Shown piece after piece: positions 40,369 to 49,863 of a stretch of DNA of 64,000 nucleotides. The DNA comes from Corynebacterium endometrii (GTDB lineage Bacteria; Actinomycetota; Actinomycetes; Mycobacteriales; Mycobacteriaceae). The notes beneath the pieces are model-generated. The model did no database searches and was not told the DNA's origin. It saw only the letters and a list, made by a program, of their open reading frames with translations. The stretch lies in NCBI RefSeq assembly GCF_004795735.1, contig NZ_CP039247.1, positions 1 to 64,000 on the forward strand, in the 5' to 3' direction. The translations under genes were made by a program, and so were the position numbers. Numbering within the stretch: position 1 is the first letter of the stretch; each line of letters opens with the position of its first letter.

Positions 40369-41913
40369 TTAGGCACCTCCTTGGTCACCTGGTTGTTCGA
40401 AGGGTGGGTTGGAATCCTGCCCGCCCGTAGGGTCTTCTGGAGAGTTTACTTCCTGGGTTGGTTCAGGCACATCCGCAGGCGTTGTTGGCTGCGGCGCCTG
40501 GGTTTGCCCGGGCGCGGTGGGCTGCGGCCGGCGGGTGCTTGGCGCAGGCCCGGGCGTGGAGGTTTCCTCCTCTGGGGTGGTGGTCACCACGGACGTTTCC
40601 ACCTCGGTGGTAGAGGGTGCCTCCGTCACGGTTTCCACGGTGGTGGTGGGCGCCACTTCCTCCGAGGTTTCCTCCGGCGTAGTCTCCACCCACTCCGTCA
40701 CCACCGACGGTGCGGTGGATTCCGGGGAACCGGAGTCAGTACCCAAGAACCTGGTCGCCGCGTAGAACCCGGCGGCGAGAAGGGCGATCACGGATACGGC
40801 GATGAGCAGGCCCAGGCCGAAGGAGCGGCCGGCCCCGCCGGATTCTTTCTGGGCCTTTGCCCGCGCTTGGGGCCCCTGCGCGGCCCGCTGGGCCACCTCA
40901 AACCCGGCGGCCGCCCCACCCCAGCCGGGCGCGCCTTGGGGAATGGGCGCGGCCGGGTGAGCGGTGGCCGGATGGGTGACACTGCCCAGCATCTCGGTGG
41001 ATGCGGAGGGGGAGGGCTCGGGCGCGGGTGCGGCCAAGGCCGCGGACTTAGGCTGTGGCGCGCGTTGGCCCAGCCGGACGGCGGAGACGGCGTTGGCCAG
41101 CTCGTTGCCGTCGGCAAAACGCGTTGCGGGATCCTTGCGCAGGGTAAAGCCGATGAGCTCGCGGGCGGGCGCGGAGACCTCGGTGGACAGGGGCTCCGCC
41201 TCCTTACTGATGTGGGCCAACGCCACGGACACGGAGGAATCCCCGGTAAATGGCCGCTTCCCGGCGAGCATCTCGTACCCCACCACGCCCAGGGAGTACA
41301 CGTCAGAGGCCGGGGTTACCCGCAGGCCCTGGGCCTGCTCCGGGGAGACGTATTGGGCGGTGCCCACCACCATGCCGGTGCGGGTCAGCGGCACCGCGGC
41401 CGCGGCCTTGGCGATGCCAAAGTCCGTGATCTTGACCTGGCCGCTTTGCGTAATCAGCAGGTTGCCCGGCTTGATGTCACGGTGAACCAGGCCCATGCGG
41501 TGGATGATCGACAAACCATGGGCGGCCTGCTCCATGACGTCCAGCGCGAGGTCTTCCGTCAGCTGACCCTCACGGGCCAGCAGGTCCGCCAGCGACTCGC
41601 CGCGGACATATTCCAATGCCATGAAACAGAAGGCGTGTCCGGCCGGGTCCTGAACCTCGCGGTAGTCATACGTGCGGACCACGTTGTCAGAGTCGATGGA
41701 TTCCGCAGCCTGCGCCTCGGCGCGGAAGCGGGAGAGAAACTCGGAGTTATCGCTGAACTCGGGGCGCAAGACCTTGATGGCTACCTCGCGGTCATGGGTA
41801 GCGTCATCCGCCAGCCATACCGTGGACATGCCACCGTGGCCAATGACCCATTGCAGGCGGTAATCATCACCAATGAGCTTTTGGAGAACCTCGCGATTAT
41901 CGGCGGTGTTCAC
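40369..41913 (-). CDS. pknA: Serine/threonine kinase PknA
   Basis: A 514-residue membrane kinase. The kinase domain (about 15-280) has GHGGMSTVWLADD, HRDIKPGNLL and TDFGIAKA. A linker, one transmembrane helix (about 368-388, LLIAVSVIALLAAGFYAATRF) and a Thr/Glu/Pro-rich external tail with no PASTA repeats follow. It pairs with PknB in controlling cell shape. Only 3 bp separate it from pbpA upstream. Confidence 0.95.
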   Translation of the reverse strand: MNTADNREVLQKLIGDDYRLQWVIGHGGMSTVWLADDATHDREVAIKVLRPEFSDNSEFLSRFRAEAQAAESIDSDNVVRTYDYREVQDPAGHAFCFMALEYVRGESLADLLAREGQLTEDLALDVMEQAAHGLSIIHRMGLVHRDIKPGNLLITQSGQVKITDFGIAKAAAAVPLTRTGMVVGTAQYVSPEQAQGLRVTPASDVYSLGVVGYEMLAGKRPFTGDSSVSVALAHISKEAEPLSTEVSAPARELIGFTLRKDPATRFADGNELANAVSAVRLGQRAPQPKSAALAAPAPEPSPSASTEMLGSVTHPATAHPAAPIPQGAPGWGGAAAGFEVAQRAAQGPQARAKAQKESGGAGRSFGLGLLIAVSVIALLAAGFYAATRFLGTDSGSPESTAPSVVTEWVETTPEETSEEVAPTTTVETVTEAPSTTEVETSVVTTTPEEETSTPGPAPSTRRPQPTAPGQTQAPQPTTPADVPEPTQEVNSPEDPTGGQDSNPPFEQPGDQGGA

Positions 41914-41916
41914 GGC

Positions 41917-43362
41917 CTACTCACCTCCAGACGCGCCGGCGTAGGCGTTCAAGATGGCGCGGCCAATGGGCGCTGAGACCTGCCCGCCGGTGGCGCTTTG
42001 ACCCAGGTTGCCGCCGTTTTTCACAACCACGGCCACCGCAATGTCCTTGTTGGGATCAAAGGCCACGTACCACGTGTGTGGGGCAAGGCCCTCGCCGTGC
42101 TCCGCCGTGCCCGTCTTGGAGGCAAAGCCGTTGCCGTCATAGCCGGCCGTGTTGCGCTCGGAGGCGAACATCAGCTCACGGATGGTGCGGGCGATATCCT
42201 CATCCACCGCGCGGGAGGCCTCCTTTGGCTTGGTCTCACGGATGGTATCCATGGACGCATCCGTTACGCGGTTGACCAGGTAAGGCTCCATGCGGGAGCC
42301 GTCATTGGCGATGGCGGAGACCATGGAGGCCGCCTGCAGCGCGGACATCGCCACGTCCCGCTGGCCGATGGCGCTCTGGCCCACCGCCGCCAAATCTGTG
42401 CCCAGTTCGCCCAGGGTGCCCGCGGCGTTTTCAATGCCCAGATCGTAGCTTTGGCCCACGCCGAAGGCATCGGCGGCCTTGGCCAGCTCGTCGCCGCCGA
42501 TGTCCGTGCTCATCTGCACGAACGCCGTGTTGCAGGACAGTGAGAACGCGGTGGTCAAAGTGACCTCCTGCTGCCCGCCGCAGACCTGGTTGTCATAGTT
42601 GGTCAGTTCGGTATTCGTGCCCGGAAGCGTGATGGAGTTTGCTCCTGTCAGCTTGGAATCCGGGGAGTAGCCGTTTTGCAGGCCCGCCGCCGTGGTGATG
42701 ATCTTGAAGATGGATCCTGGGGGCAGCGTTTCCTGCGTGGCGTGGTTGAGCATCGGGTTGCCCGCCTGCTCCTGCAGCGCGTTCCAGTTCTCCTGGCCGT
42801 TGACCGGATCCACGATGCCTGCCGGGTTGTAGGACGGGGAGGACGCCATGGACAGGATGCGGCCGGTGGACGGCTCAATGGCCACGGCCGCGCCCTCGTA
42901 CCCAGGGCCGGTGAGCTGGTCGTAAGCCAGCTGCTGCAGCGCGGGATCCACGGTGACCTCTACGTTGGCGCCATCGGGCTGCTTGCCGGTGAGCAGGTCC
43001 ACCCAGTTGGTAGTAAACAGGGCCGGGTCCGTGCCGTTCAGGACCTCGTTATAAGAGGCCTCGAGCTGGGAGGCGCCGAAGTTCTGGGAGATGTAACCCG
43101 TCACGGGCCCCCACGCCGCGGAATTAACCGGGTAGGAGCGGGAGTACACGCCGTCCTCATTGGCGTTAGACTCCGCCAGCACGGTGTTCCCGGCGAAGAT
43201 TTGGCCGCGGGGCACCGTCTGCAGTTCGTAGTATCCGCGCATGTTCTTGGGATTCTTAGCGTACTTATCCTCGCTAAAGCCCTGGATGATGGTCAGGTTG
43301 ACCAGCAGCGCCACAATCAGCAGCAGGGCAAATAGGCTCACGCCCCTAATGGATTTATTCAT
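41917..43362 (-). CDS. pbpA: Class B penicillin-binding protein PbpA
   Basis: A 481-residue transpeptidase that cross-links peptidoglycan. An N-terminal membrane anchor (about 5-28) is followed by a dimerisation domain and the penicillin-binding domain. The catalytic motifs are PPGSIFKI (SxxK), SLSCNTAF (SxN) and SKTGTAEHG (KTG). It starts directly at the end of rodA, its glycosyltransferase partner, as in the mycobacterial locus. Confidence 0.95.
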   Translation of the reverse strand: MNKSIRGVSLFALLLIVALLVNLTIIQGFSEDKYAKNPKNMRGYYELQTVPRGQIFAGNTVLAESNANEDGVYSRSYPVNSAAWGPVTGYISQNFGASQLEASYNEVLNGTDPALFTTNWVDLLTGKQPDGANVEVTVDPALQQLAYDQLTGPGYEGAAVAIEPSTGRILSMASSPSYNPAGIVDPVNGQENWNALQEQAGNPMLNHATQETLPPGSIFKIITTAAGLQNGYSPDSKLTGANSITLPGTNTELTNYDNQVCGGQQEVTLTTAFSLSCNTAFVQMSTDIGGDELAKAADAFGVGQSYDLGIENAAGTLGELGTDLAAVGQSAIGQRDVAMSALQAASMVSAIANDGSRMEPYLVNRVTDASMDTIRETKPKEASRAVDEDIARTIRELMFASERNTAGYDGNGFASKTGTAEHGEGLAPHTWYVAFDPNKDIAVAVVVKNGGNLGQSATGGQVSAPIGRAILNAYAGASGGE

Positions 43363-44745
43363 CTAGCGCCCACCCCTTCCAATAGCGGATGCTGCCGGTG
43401 CGTCCTGGACGGCCGGAAACATCCCGGTCTCACCTGCACCCGGTGCGGCGTCCAGCGTCGCCGGGCGGTTAGCCGCGTTGGAAATGCGCAGGATCAGCGC
43501 CAGCAGGATGTAGTTGGCCATCAGCGAGGAACCACCGGCGGACATAAATGGGGTGGTCAAACCGGTCATTGGCAGCATCGCGGAGATGCCGCCGGTGACC
43601 ACGAAGATCTGCACCGCAATGGTGAGCGCCAGGCCCGCCGCCAGCAGCTTGCCGTAGGAATCGCGCACGGCCAGCGCGGTGCGGAAGCCGCGGGAGATAA
43701 ACAGGGCGAAGAGCACCAGCACGGCGCCCAGGCCAATCAGGCCGAATTCCTCGCCGATGGCGGCAAGGATGAAGTCCGTGTGGGCCACCGGAATCAGGTA
43801 CGGATGACCCTCACCCAGCCCGGATCCGGAAATGCCGCCGGAGGACATGCCGAACAGCGCCTGGGAGAGCTGGAAGCCCGTGCCGTCATAGTTGGCCAGT
43901 GGGTCCATGAAATTGGTGACGCGGTCCTGGATCTTCGAAGAGATTTGGTAGACGCCAAAAGCACCGACGGCCACCAGCAACACGCCGATGATGAGCCAGG
44001 AGTTGCGGCCAGTTGCCATGTACATCATGCCCAGCACGGTGGAAAACAGCAGCAGCGCCGGACCAAAGTCATTAGAGATGCCCATGATCACAATGGCGAT
44101 GAACCAGACCACCAGGATGGGTGCCAGGTCACGCAGGCGCGGCATGGACAAACCCAGGATGCGATAGCCGGCCACGGTGAACAGGGAGCGCTTCTGAGTC
44201 AGCAGCATCGCAAAGAACATTAGGAGCAGGATCTTGGAGAATTCGCCCGGCTGCAGGGAGAATGGCCCCAGCCAGATCCAGATGCGTGCCTCCACGTCCG
44301 GCGGCTGCGGCCACACTAGCGGCAGCGCCAGGAGGATCAGCCCCACCAGCCCAAGCAGGTAGGAATACCTGGTCAGGGACTTGTGGTCCCGCAAAAACAC
44401 CAGGACTACGACGAACAGCGCCATGGACACCACGGTCCACAGGATCTGGCGGGAGGCCAGGGATGTGCCGTTGGCGATGTCTAGACGCGTGACCATGAGC
44501 AGGCCAATGCCGTTGAGGAGGGCGGCCACCGGCAGCAGTAACTGGTCCGCATATGGCGCCAGGAAACACAGCGCGATGTGGGCCACGGTGAACACGCCAA
44601 TGAACCCGCCAACAAGGATCAACACCTGCGTATCAATGGAGTTGCCCTGCGCGAGTTCCAGCGAAATCAGGGTCACCGCAAAGATGATGGTGGCGCCGAT
44701 GAGCATGAAAAGCTCGGTGGCGCGCCCAGAGAATTGCTTCGTCAT
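43363..44745 (-). CDS. rodA: RodA/FtsW family peptidoglycan glycosyltransferase
   Basis: 460 residues with about 10-12 transmembrane segments. The SEDS signatures are LQPGEFSKILLLMFFA, NDFGPALLLFSTVLGMMYMATG, GSGLGEGHPYLIPVAHTDFILAAIGEEFGLIG-type sequence near the active Asp, and LPMTGLTTPFMSAGGSS. It polymerises lipid II glycan strands and works with PbpA. It is flanked without gaps by pstP and pbpA. Confidence 0.96.
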   Translation of the reverse strand: MTKQFSGRATELFMLIGATIIFAVTLISLELAQGNSIDTQVLILVGGFIGVFTVAHIALCFLAPYADQLLLPVAALLNGIGLLMVTRLDIANGTSLASRQILWTVVSMALFVVVLVFLRDHKSLTRYSYLLGLVGLILLALPLVWPQPPDVEARIWIWLGPFSLQPGEFSKILLLMFFAMLLTQKRSLFTVAGYRILGLSMPRLRDLAPILVVWFIAIVIMGISNDFGPALLLFSTVLGMMYMATGRNSWLIIGVLLVAVGAFGVYQISSKIQDRVTNFMDPLANYDGTGFQLSQALFGMSSGGISGSGLGEGHPYLIPVAHTDFILAAIGEEFGLIGLGAVLVLFALFISRGFRTALAVRDSYGKLLAAGLALTIAVQIFVVTGGISAMLPMTGLTTPFMSAGGSSLMANYILLALILRISNAANRPATLDAAPGAGETGMFPAVQDAPAASAIGRGGR

Positions 44746-46515
44746 TTACTTCACCTCCCGGCAGTCAATACCAGGCGAGGATAGGTACTCAGAATTCCGT
44801 TCAGCTGTGGCGGAGCTGCTAGGCGCCGCAGAACCGCTGCTGCGGCTACCCGTTTCGCGCGGCTCGCGCGTCTCGCTCGCCTCGGCGCCGTCCTGCGCGA
44901 TCACCACGGAGGTCTCCCGCGCCGCGGCGGTAGGCTCTCCGGTTGGCTTTGCGGAATCCTCCGCAGCGCCATTCCCGGAGCGCCGCCCCGAGCGCTGCTC
45001 GTCCGGGTCAACCCTGGTGGCCTCCGGGCGGCAGGCCGGAAGCGCCTTATCAGACAGCTTCGCCAGCTCCGCCTGGATGGCGTTGTAATCGCCGGAGCCA
45101 ATGCCGCTTAATGCGCCACGCTCAGGCTCCGGCAGGTCCGTGACCTTGAACGGCAGGTAATCCCCGGTGCACGCGGCGGGGGAGAGCTGCAGGTCACCAT
45201 CGGCGTTGATGCACGCGTTCTGGTACGTGGAGTGCAGCGCGCGGCCGAAGACAGTCACGTCCACGCCCTGCTCGATGGTCAGCGCCTGCGTGTCCGCGGC
45301 CTGGGCCACGAAGTAGCGGGAATCAACGTAGGCCTTGCCGCCGAAAAGTGCGCCGAGCGCGATAACGGCTAGCACCATCAGGGCTACCACGCCCTTGAGC
45401 CAGCCGCGGCCCTTGCCGGGCCGAGCGTCGGAATCGCCACGGCCGGGGGCCGCGCCATCAGCGCTACTGCTGCCGCCTGCGGCGCCGGCGGCAGCGGCGG
45501 CCTCTTCCCGTGGCAGCTCCGCGGTATCCTGCGCGCCGCCCGGCATTATTTGCTGCGGTTTAGCTTTTCCGGCCTGGGCGCCCGGCCCGGCTCCCGCGGA
45601 TCCCTCCTGCGGCGCCGCGCCATCGTGTCCCCGCAGCGTGCTCGCGCCTGCGGCGCCGGCGGCCACGCCTCCCTTGAGCGCGGCCCGGCTCAGCGCCGCG
45701 GCGCGGCTGGCGGAGGAATCGGGATGCGTTGGCTCGGGCACCTCACCGGCAATCGCGCCGGCCAGAACCGGGGTAGTGGGCAGGGAAGCAGAAACGCTAG
45801 CGGAATCCTCAACCACCTCAGCCATGACGATGGTGACGTTATCCGGGCCGCCGGAACGCAGCGCCAGCTCGATGAGCCGCTGGGTAATCTCCTGGATAGT
45901 GCCATACGCCATAGCGGACTCAATGGTGGAAGCCGTGACCGGGTCTGAAAGGCCATCGGAACACAGCAGAATCTTATCCCCGGGACGGGCGTCAAGCATG
46001 TAGAGGCTTGGTTCTACGTCCCGGCCGTTATAGGCCTTAAGAATTAAGGATTTTTGCGGATGGGAGGAAACGTCCTCCGGATCCAGGCGGCCCTCATCCA
46101 CCAGTGATTGGACGAAGGTGTCATCCTTGGTGATTTGCTCCAGCTTGCCGTCACGCAGGCGGTAGCCGCGGGAGTCACCCACGTGGCACACGCCAAACTG
46201 CTTGCCGTTGAACATCAGGGAGGTCAGGGTGGTGCCCATTCCTTCCGTCTCCGGATGATCGGCAACGTGCCCCGCGATGGAGTCGTTGGCGTCATTGGCG
46301 GCCGCGCCCAGCAGCGCCAGCATGTCATTGTCTTCCGGGTCCTTGTTCAGCTTCTGCAGCTGGGTGACCATGAGCTGGGAGGCAACCTCGCCAGCGGCGT
46401 GGCCGCCCATGCCGTCCGCCAGAACCAGGACGTGCGGGCTGGCAAAAGCGGAGTCCTCATTGTTCTGACGCACCAAACCGCGGTCAGACGCCGCGGTGAA
46501 ATTAAGCTTCAGCAT
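44746..46515 (-). CDS. pstP: PP2C serine/threonine phosphatase PstP
   Basis: A 589-residue membrane phosphatase that reverses PknA/PknB phosphorylation. The PP2C domain (1-235) shows the metal motifs NEDSAFA, VLADGMGGHAAGE, VCHVGDSRGYRLRDG, LCSDGLSD and GGPDNVTIVMAEV. A long Ala/Gly linker leads to one transmembrane helix (about 375-395) and an external domain. A Ser/Glu/Arg-rich tail makes it longer than the roughly 500-residue mycobacterial enzyme. It starts 3 bp after fhaB. Confidence 0.95.
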   Translation of the reverse strand: MLKLNFTAASDRGLVRQNNEDSAFASPHVLVLADGMGGHAAGEVASQLMVTQLQKLNKDPEDNDMLALLGAAANDANDSIAGHVADHPETEGMGTTLTSLMFNGKQFGVCHVGDSRGYRLRDGKLEQITKDDTFVQSLVDEGRLDPEDVSSHPQKSLILKAYNGRDVEPSLYMLDARPGDKILLCSDGLSDPVTASTIESAMAYGTIQEITQRLIELALRSGGPDNVTIVMAEVVEDSASVSASLPTTPVLAGAIAGEVPEPTHPDSSASRAAALSRAALKGGVAAGAAGASTLRGHDGAAPQEGSAGAGPGAQAGKAKPQQIMPGGAQDTAELPREEAAAAAGAAGGSSSADGAAPGRGDSDARPGKGRGWLKGVVALMVLAVIALGALFGGKAYVDSRYFVAQAADTQALTIEQGVDVTVFGRALHSTYQNACINADGDLQLSPAACTGDYLPFKVTDLPEPERGALSGIGSGDYNAIQAELAKLSDKALPACRPEATRVDPDEQRSGRRSGNGAAEDSAKPTGEPTAAARETSVVIAQDGAEASETREPRETGSRSSGSAAPSSSATAERNSEYLSSPGIDCREVK

Positions 46516-46518
46516 CTC

Positions 46519-46980
46519 CTAAGGCACCAGCCTCACGGTAGTGCGGCCCATCTTGATATCCGTGCCCACGCCCACGCGTTCAGGCTGGTCAATGCGGATG
46601 CCGGCCACATAGGTGCCGTTTCGGGATTCAAGGTCTTCCACAAACCACGTGCTGCCGCGGCGGAACAGGCGCGCGTGCCTAGAGGATGCGTAGTCATCAC
46701 CCAGGATGAAGTCACAGTCCTGCGAGCGGCCCAGCGTGAAATCCTCCAAGGAGCCCAGAGGCATGTGTGAGCCCCGCAGTGGGCCGTCCACCACGGTGAT
46801 GTGGTTGGCCTGTTCGCGGCGCAGCTTGGGGGCGGCCGGTGCCAATCCGGCGCCGCTACTGGAAACCATGCCGGCGGCCTTGTTGTTGTCCCGGCGCATG
46901 GCGTTGAGAGCCACCAGAATAAACAGCCACAGCAGTACCAGCAGGCCGATGCGCAGCGCTAGCAACAATACTGAATCCAT
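46519..46980 (-). CDS. fhaB: FHA-domain protein FhaB (FipA type)
   Basis: 153 residues. One N-terminal transmembrane helix (about 4-26) leads to a cytoplasmic FHA domain (about 75-150) with GRSQDCDFIL, SSRHARLF and LESRNGTYVAGIR, the phosphothreonine-binding loops. It recruits kinase targets to the division and elongation machinery. It is the second gene of the operon; AAGGAGG precedes the ATG. Confidence 0.94.
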   Translation of the reverse strand: MDSVLLLALRIGLLVLLWLFILVALNAMRRDNNKAAGMVSSSGAGLAPAAPKLRREQANHITVVDGPLRGSHMPLGSLEDFTLGRSQDCDFILGDDYASSRHARLFRRGSTWFVEDLESRNGTYVAGIRIDQPERVGVGTDIKMGRTTVRLVP

Positions 46981-47012
46981 GGTGCCTCCTTAACCCTTGT
47001 ATCTAATGATGC

Positions 47013-47864
47013 TTACTTGCCCTGGCCGGTGATGCGGACCTCGATGCTGGAGTGGCCCACGGTGATCACGTCACCATCAGCCAGCAGCCAGTTATCAATG
47101 GGCGTGTCATTGACCGTGGTGCCGTTCGTGGACTGCAGATCGGTTAGCACGGCGTTTTCACCATCCCAGGTTACTTCCGCGTGCTTCCTGGACACGCCGG
47201 TATCCGGCAGGCGCAGGTCCGCCTCATTCGAGCGGCCGATGATATTAGAACCCTCCTCCACGTGATACACGCGCGAGGATCCGTCCTGCAGCATCAGGTT
47301 AACCGCAGGGCCGGCCGCGGCCTGCTGCGCGGGCTGAGCTGGGGCAGGAACCTGCCACTGGGACGTAGCGGCTTCATCAGCAAGCCATGGGTTTGGCTCA
47401 TTGGGATTAGACATGTGCTCCTCCTGTGGTGCAGGTTCTTGTGGTTCGTCAATGAAGATGGCGTCAAACCCGGTTTCCTCGGCGGGCTCATGATCAATGA
47501 AAGAGGACACGCGCAGCTGGCCGGTGCGAAGCCCGGATTCCTCAGCGATGCGAACGATGACCGGCCCGGCCACGGTCCAACCACTATTGCGGACGTAGCG
47601 GGCCATCTGGTCAGCCAGCAATTCTGGCAGGCCCGAGTCCTTGGAGAGATTCTCCAAGTCTTTAGAGGACACGCCAACGGTAAAGACGTTAGGAACGTAG
47701 ATCCGTCTATCCTCACCGCGGGTGGGGTTATCCTGGATTTCCTGCTTGAGCAGCTCTTCGATTTCCGCCGGAACAACGCGCCCGCCAAAGACAAAGGCCA
47801 TGCCGTTATCGAGGCCCCTTTGCATTGAGGAGTCAATCTTTGCGAGCCTGTCCATGATTCCCAT
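47013..47864 (-). CDS. fhaA: FHA-domain protein FhaA with DUF3662
   Basis: 283 residues. The N-terminal DUF3662 domain (1-120) includes RGLDNGMAFVFGGRVVPAEIEELLKQEIQDN. A linker (about 145-185) and a C-terminal FHA domain follow (NIIGRSNEADLRL, SRKHAEV, LQSTNGTTVNDTP). It is much shorter than the 500-residue mycobacterial FhaA because the linker is brief. The strong AAGGAGGTG site supports the ATG. It is the first gene of the kinase/cell-wall operon and a known target of PknB-type kinases. Confidence 0.94.
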   Translation of the reverse strand: MGIMDRLAKIDSSMQRGLDNGMAFVFGGRVVPAEIEELLKQEIQDNPTRGEDRRIYVPNVFTVGVSSKDLENLSKDSGLPELLADQMARYVRNSGWTVAGPVIVRIAEESGLRTGQLRVSSFIDHEPAEETGFDAIFIDEPQEPAPQEEHMSNPNEPNPWLADEAATSQWQVPAPAQPAQQAAAGPAVNLMLQDGSSRVYHVEEGSNIIGRSNEADLRLPDTGVSRKHAEVTWDGENAVLTDLQSTNGTTVNDTPIDNWLLADGDVITVGHSSIEVRITGQGK

Positions 47865-47965
47865 GAGCGTGCACCTCCTTCCAAATGTCTCAGCCCAGCT
47901 TATGCGCCACGGCCCACCAGTGTAAGTTGTGCCCGTCGACTGTGGTTCTTCATAAAACTTCGTTC

Positions 47966-47971
47966 ATTATA
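47966..47971 (-). promoter_or_regulatory. -10 element of the fhaA-pknB operon
   Basis: A perfect TATAAT on the minus strand lies about 100 bp before the fhaA start. No good -35 is seen. It implies an untranslated leader of about 95 nt. Confidence 0.55.
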
Positions 47972-48147
47972 GGCGGTACTTACTCATAAAACGCACCTAG
48001 CGGTGAGATAGTTCCCTGATATCGCCCGCCTTGACCCCGCGTCAACTACACCTTTTATAGGCGTTGAACTGGCGGTTTGTTATGAATACTGGGTGACGTG
48101 CTATCTTTATTGAGTCGCTAGGGCAGCAATGCCCTAACCACCATCCA

Positions 48148-48232
48148 GCCCGGGTGGCGGAATTGGCAGACGCGCTGGCTTCAGGTGCCAGTGTCCTTAT
48201 CGGACGTGCGGGTTCAAGTCCCGCCCCGGGCA
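48148..48232 (+). tRNA. tRNA-Leu (CAG)
   Basis: An 85-nt class II tRNA. Acceptor GCCCGGG pairs with CCCGGGC and the discriminator is A. Anticodon stem CTGGC/GCCAG encloses loop TTCAGGT with CAG at 48182-48184. A long variable arm and T-loop TTCAAGT are present. CCA is not encoded. It marks the left edge of the accessory region; I found no duplicated 3' end that would define an attachment site. Confidence 0.96.
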
Positions 48233-48241
48233 CACGGTTTC

Positions 48242-48285
48242 ACCGGAGGAATCCACTCGCAAAGAGTGCGGTGCCTCCGGTTTCT
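48242..48285 (+). terminator. Terminator after tRNA-Leu
   Basis: Stem ACCGGAGG (48242-48249) pairs with 48274-48281, encloses an inner CACTC/GAGTG hairpin, and is followed by TTCTT. Confidence 0.8.
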
Positions 48286-48475
48286 TCGTTTTCAAGCCTG
48301 AAAGCGTGGTTAAGTAGGGGTTAAGTAGCAAAAGTGTGTCCGTTTTCAGCGTAGTCGCTGTATATGGGTATTAAATCGGTCTTGAATAGCCTTAACGAGG
48401 CTATTTGAGGCCTTTTTGTCTTCAATCCCGAGTTTCTTCAACAGATGTGCTAGCCCTGTCTTGTGTGTTAGTCGG

Positions 48476-48778
48476 ATGAACTCAAACAGACCTCGGTGCC
48501 CGGGTTGTGCAGGAAAAATGAAGAAAAATGGCACAACAAAAGCAGGAACAACACGCTGGCGATGCACCAACCCTCACTGCCGCCAATTAACCACCAGACA
48601 CCGAAGCGACGTACGCAACGTCCAAGCATTTACTGACTTCTACGAACACGTCACCAACCACACGTCACTATCAACTATTGCCAACCGTCGCGGAATTAGC
48701 CGGTGGACTCTCGATAGAAGGTTCCAGTACTTATGGCTTATCGATGTACCCAACGCCGTAGATAACAACCGAGTATGA
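48476..48778 (+). pseudogene. N-terminal fragment of an IS1249-type transposase
   Basis: About 100 codons from ATG 48476: MNSNRPRCPGCAGKMKKNG with a CxxC...C-C zinc-ribbon start (RWRCTNPHC), then RRGISRWTLDRRFQYLW. Full transposases of this kind are close to 400 residues. The frame stops right after NNRV, where the family normally continues into its catalytic core. A 13-bp inverted repeat begins at the break. It is a remnant and cannot be active. Confidence 0.75.
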
Positions 48779-48831
48779 AGTGCCCCAGATTTTCCCATCT
48801 ACTCAAACGGAACAAAACCTGGGGCACTTCA
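48776..48831. repeat. 13-bp inverted repeat at the transposase break point
   Basis: TGAAGTGCCCCAG (48776-48788) is repeated inverted at 48819-48831 with 30 nt between. It could be a bidirectional terminator between two facing genes or the scar of a lost IS with these ends. Confidence 0.7.
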
Positions 48832-48847
48832 CTAAACCCAGGACGCT

Positions 48848-49744
48848 TCATGAGCTTGATAGTGAGGACATTGCAGAAGAGCTTTTTCGTGTTTCTTTAT
48901 GAGTATCTGGGACATGGGTCTCAACGGTTGGATGAGTTACAGGGGGAGCATACTTAAGACCGTTTTGTGCTTTAATTTTTTCTTGAGGGGAAAGTTCCAC
49001 GTTAGAGCGGATGGTTTCATGTACCCAGTCAGCCCTCGGAGGAAGGTTTGTATGCCACATGGGCCTGTCTTTTCCATCGATGCATTCTGGGTTAAATCCG
49101 CCGGCAGTGTGTACTGCGTAGAGAGTGTTGTTTTTGTAGACAGGTGCTCCTGAATCTCCGCCGCAGGATCGTGAGTCCGTTGACGATTTCCCTTTGAGCA
49201 GATCGGTATACGTAACGTTCCCAAAGTTCAGGGAGTCTACTTTTTCGGAAATCACTGTTTCCGCCGAAGAAGCATAGTCATGGGGTTGACCATAACCGGT
49301 AAGTATGGCTTGATCCCCGATCTTCAACGGCTCTGTGGCCACGGTAAATGAATCGGCATTGATTCCGTCACCGACTTTAATAAGTGCAACATCTTCAGTA
49401 GAAGACTTGGTATAGATAGCAGCGATACCTGCTACTTCACCATCTGATTGGCGGAGAAAACCATCCATAAAAGGTGAATTAGAAACACAGTGATGCGCGG
49501 TCAACCAGAAATTGTCCCCTACATAGCTTGCCGTGCAATCACGCCGAACACGTTGTTGCTGTGAGTCATCCAAACTTGGAGTTACTGACCACAAAGCCGC
49601 AATACGATTATCATTCACCGGCACAGTACTGCTTGCCTGCAATGAAGCGAAGTCATTATCTGCAGCGACAGCCACCGAAGAGCAAGCCCCTAGTGCAGTA
49701 AATGCGCAGGCTAGAGAAGAAAGACCGAGTTTAACTATTTTCAT
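48848..49744 (-). CDS. Secreted trypsin-like serine protease
   Basis: A 298-residue S1 protease with a Sec signal peptide (cleavage near AVA-ADN). The catalytic triad is visible: His in WLTAHHC, Asp in STEDVALIKV and Ser in SCGGDSGAPVY. Two Cys pairs fit S1 disulfides. A polar, Ser-rich tail follows the domain. Codon and base use are more AT-rich than the core genes around it. It is divergent from the LGFP-repeat protein. Its target is unknown. Confidence 0.92.
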   Translation of the reverse strand: MKIVKLGLSSLACAFTALGACSSVAVAADNDFASLQASSTVPVNDNRIAALWSVTPSLDDSQQQRVRRDCTASYVGDNFWLTAHHCVSNSPFMDGFLRQSDGEVAGIAAIYTKSSTEDVALIKVGDGINADSFTVATEPLKIGDQAILTGYGQPHDYASSAETVISEKVDSLNFGNVTYTDLLKGKSSTDSRSCGGDSGAPVYKNNTLYAVHTAGGFNPECIDGKDRPMWHTNLPPRADWVHETIRSNVELSPQEKIKAQNGLKYAPPVTHPTVETHVPDTHKETRKSSSAMSSLSSS

Positions 49745-49863
49745 CGGTACCCCAGGAGATTAGCTAAGGAGAATTTTTTCACTTAACCAGCGTAGCCTGC
49801 CACCAGGCTATAAGCTGACCTAGTAGAACAACTCCTTGTTTCACTCTCATCTAAGGGCCGCCA

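Noticed and set aside
40381..41976. 531-codon plus-strand open frame opposite pknA
   Set aside because: Gly/Arg-rich low-complexity antisense of a clear kinase gene.
48346..48570. 74-codon minus-strand frame opposite the IS1249-type fragment
   Set aside because: It overlaps the recognisable transposase fragment on the other strand and shows no known family.
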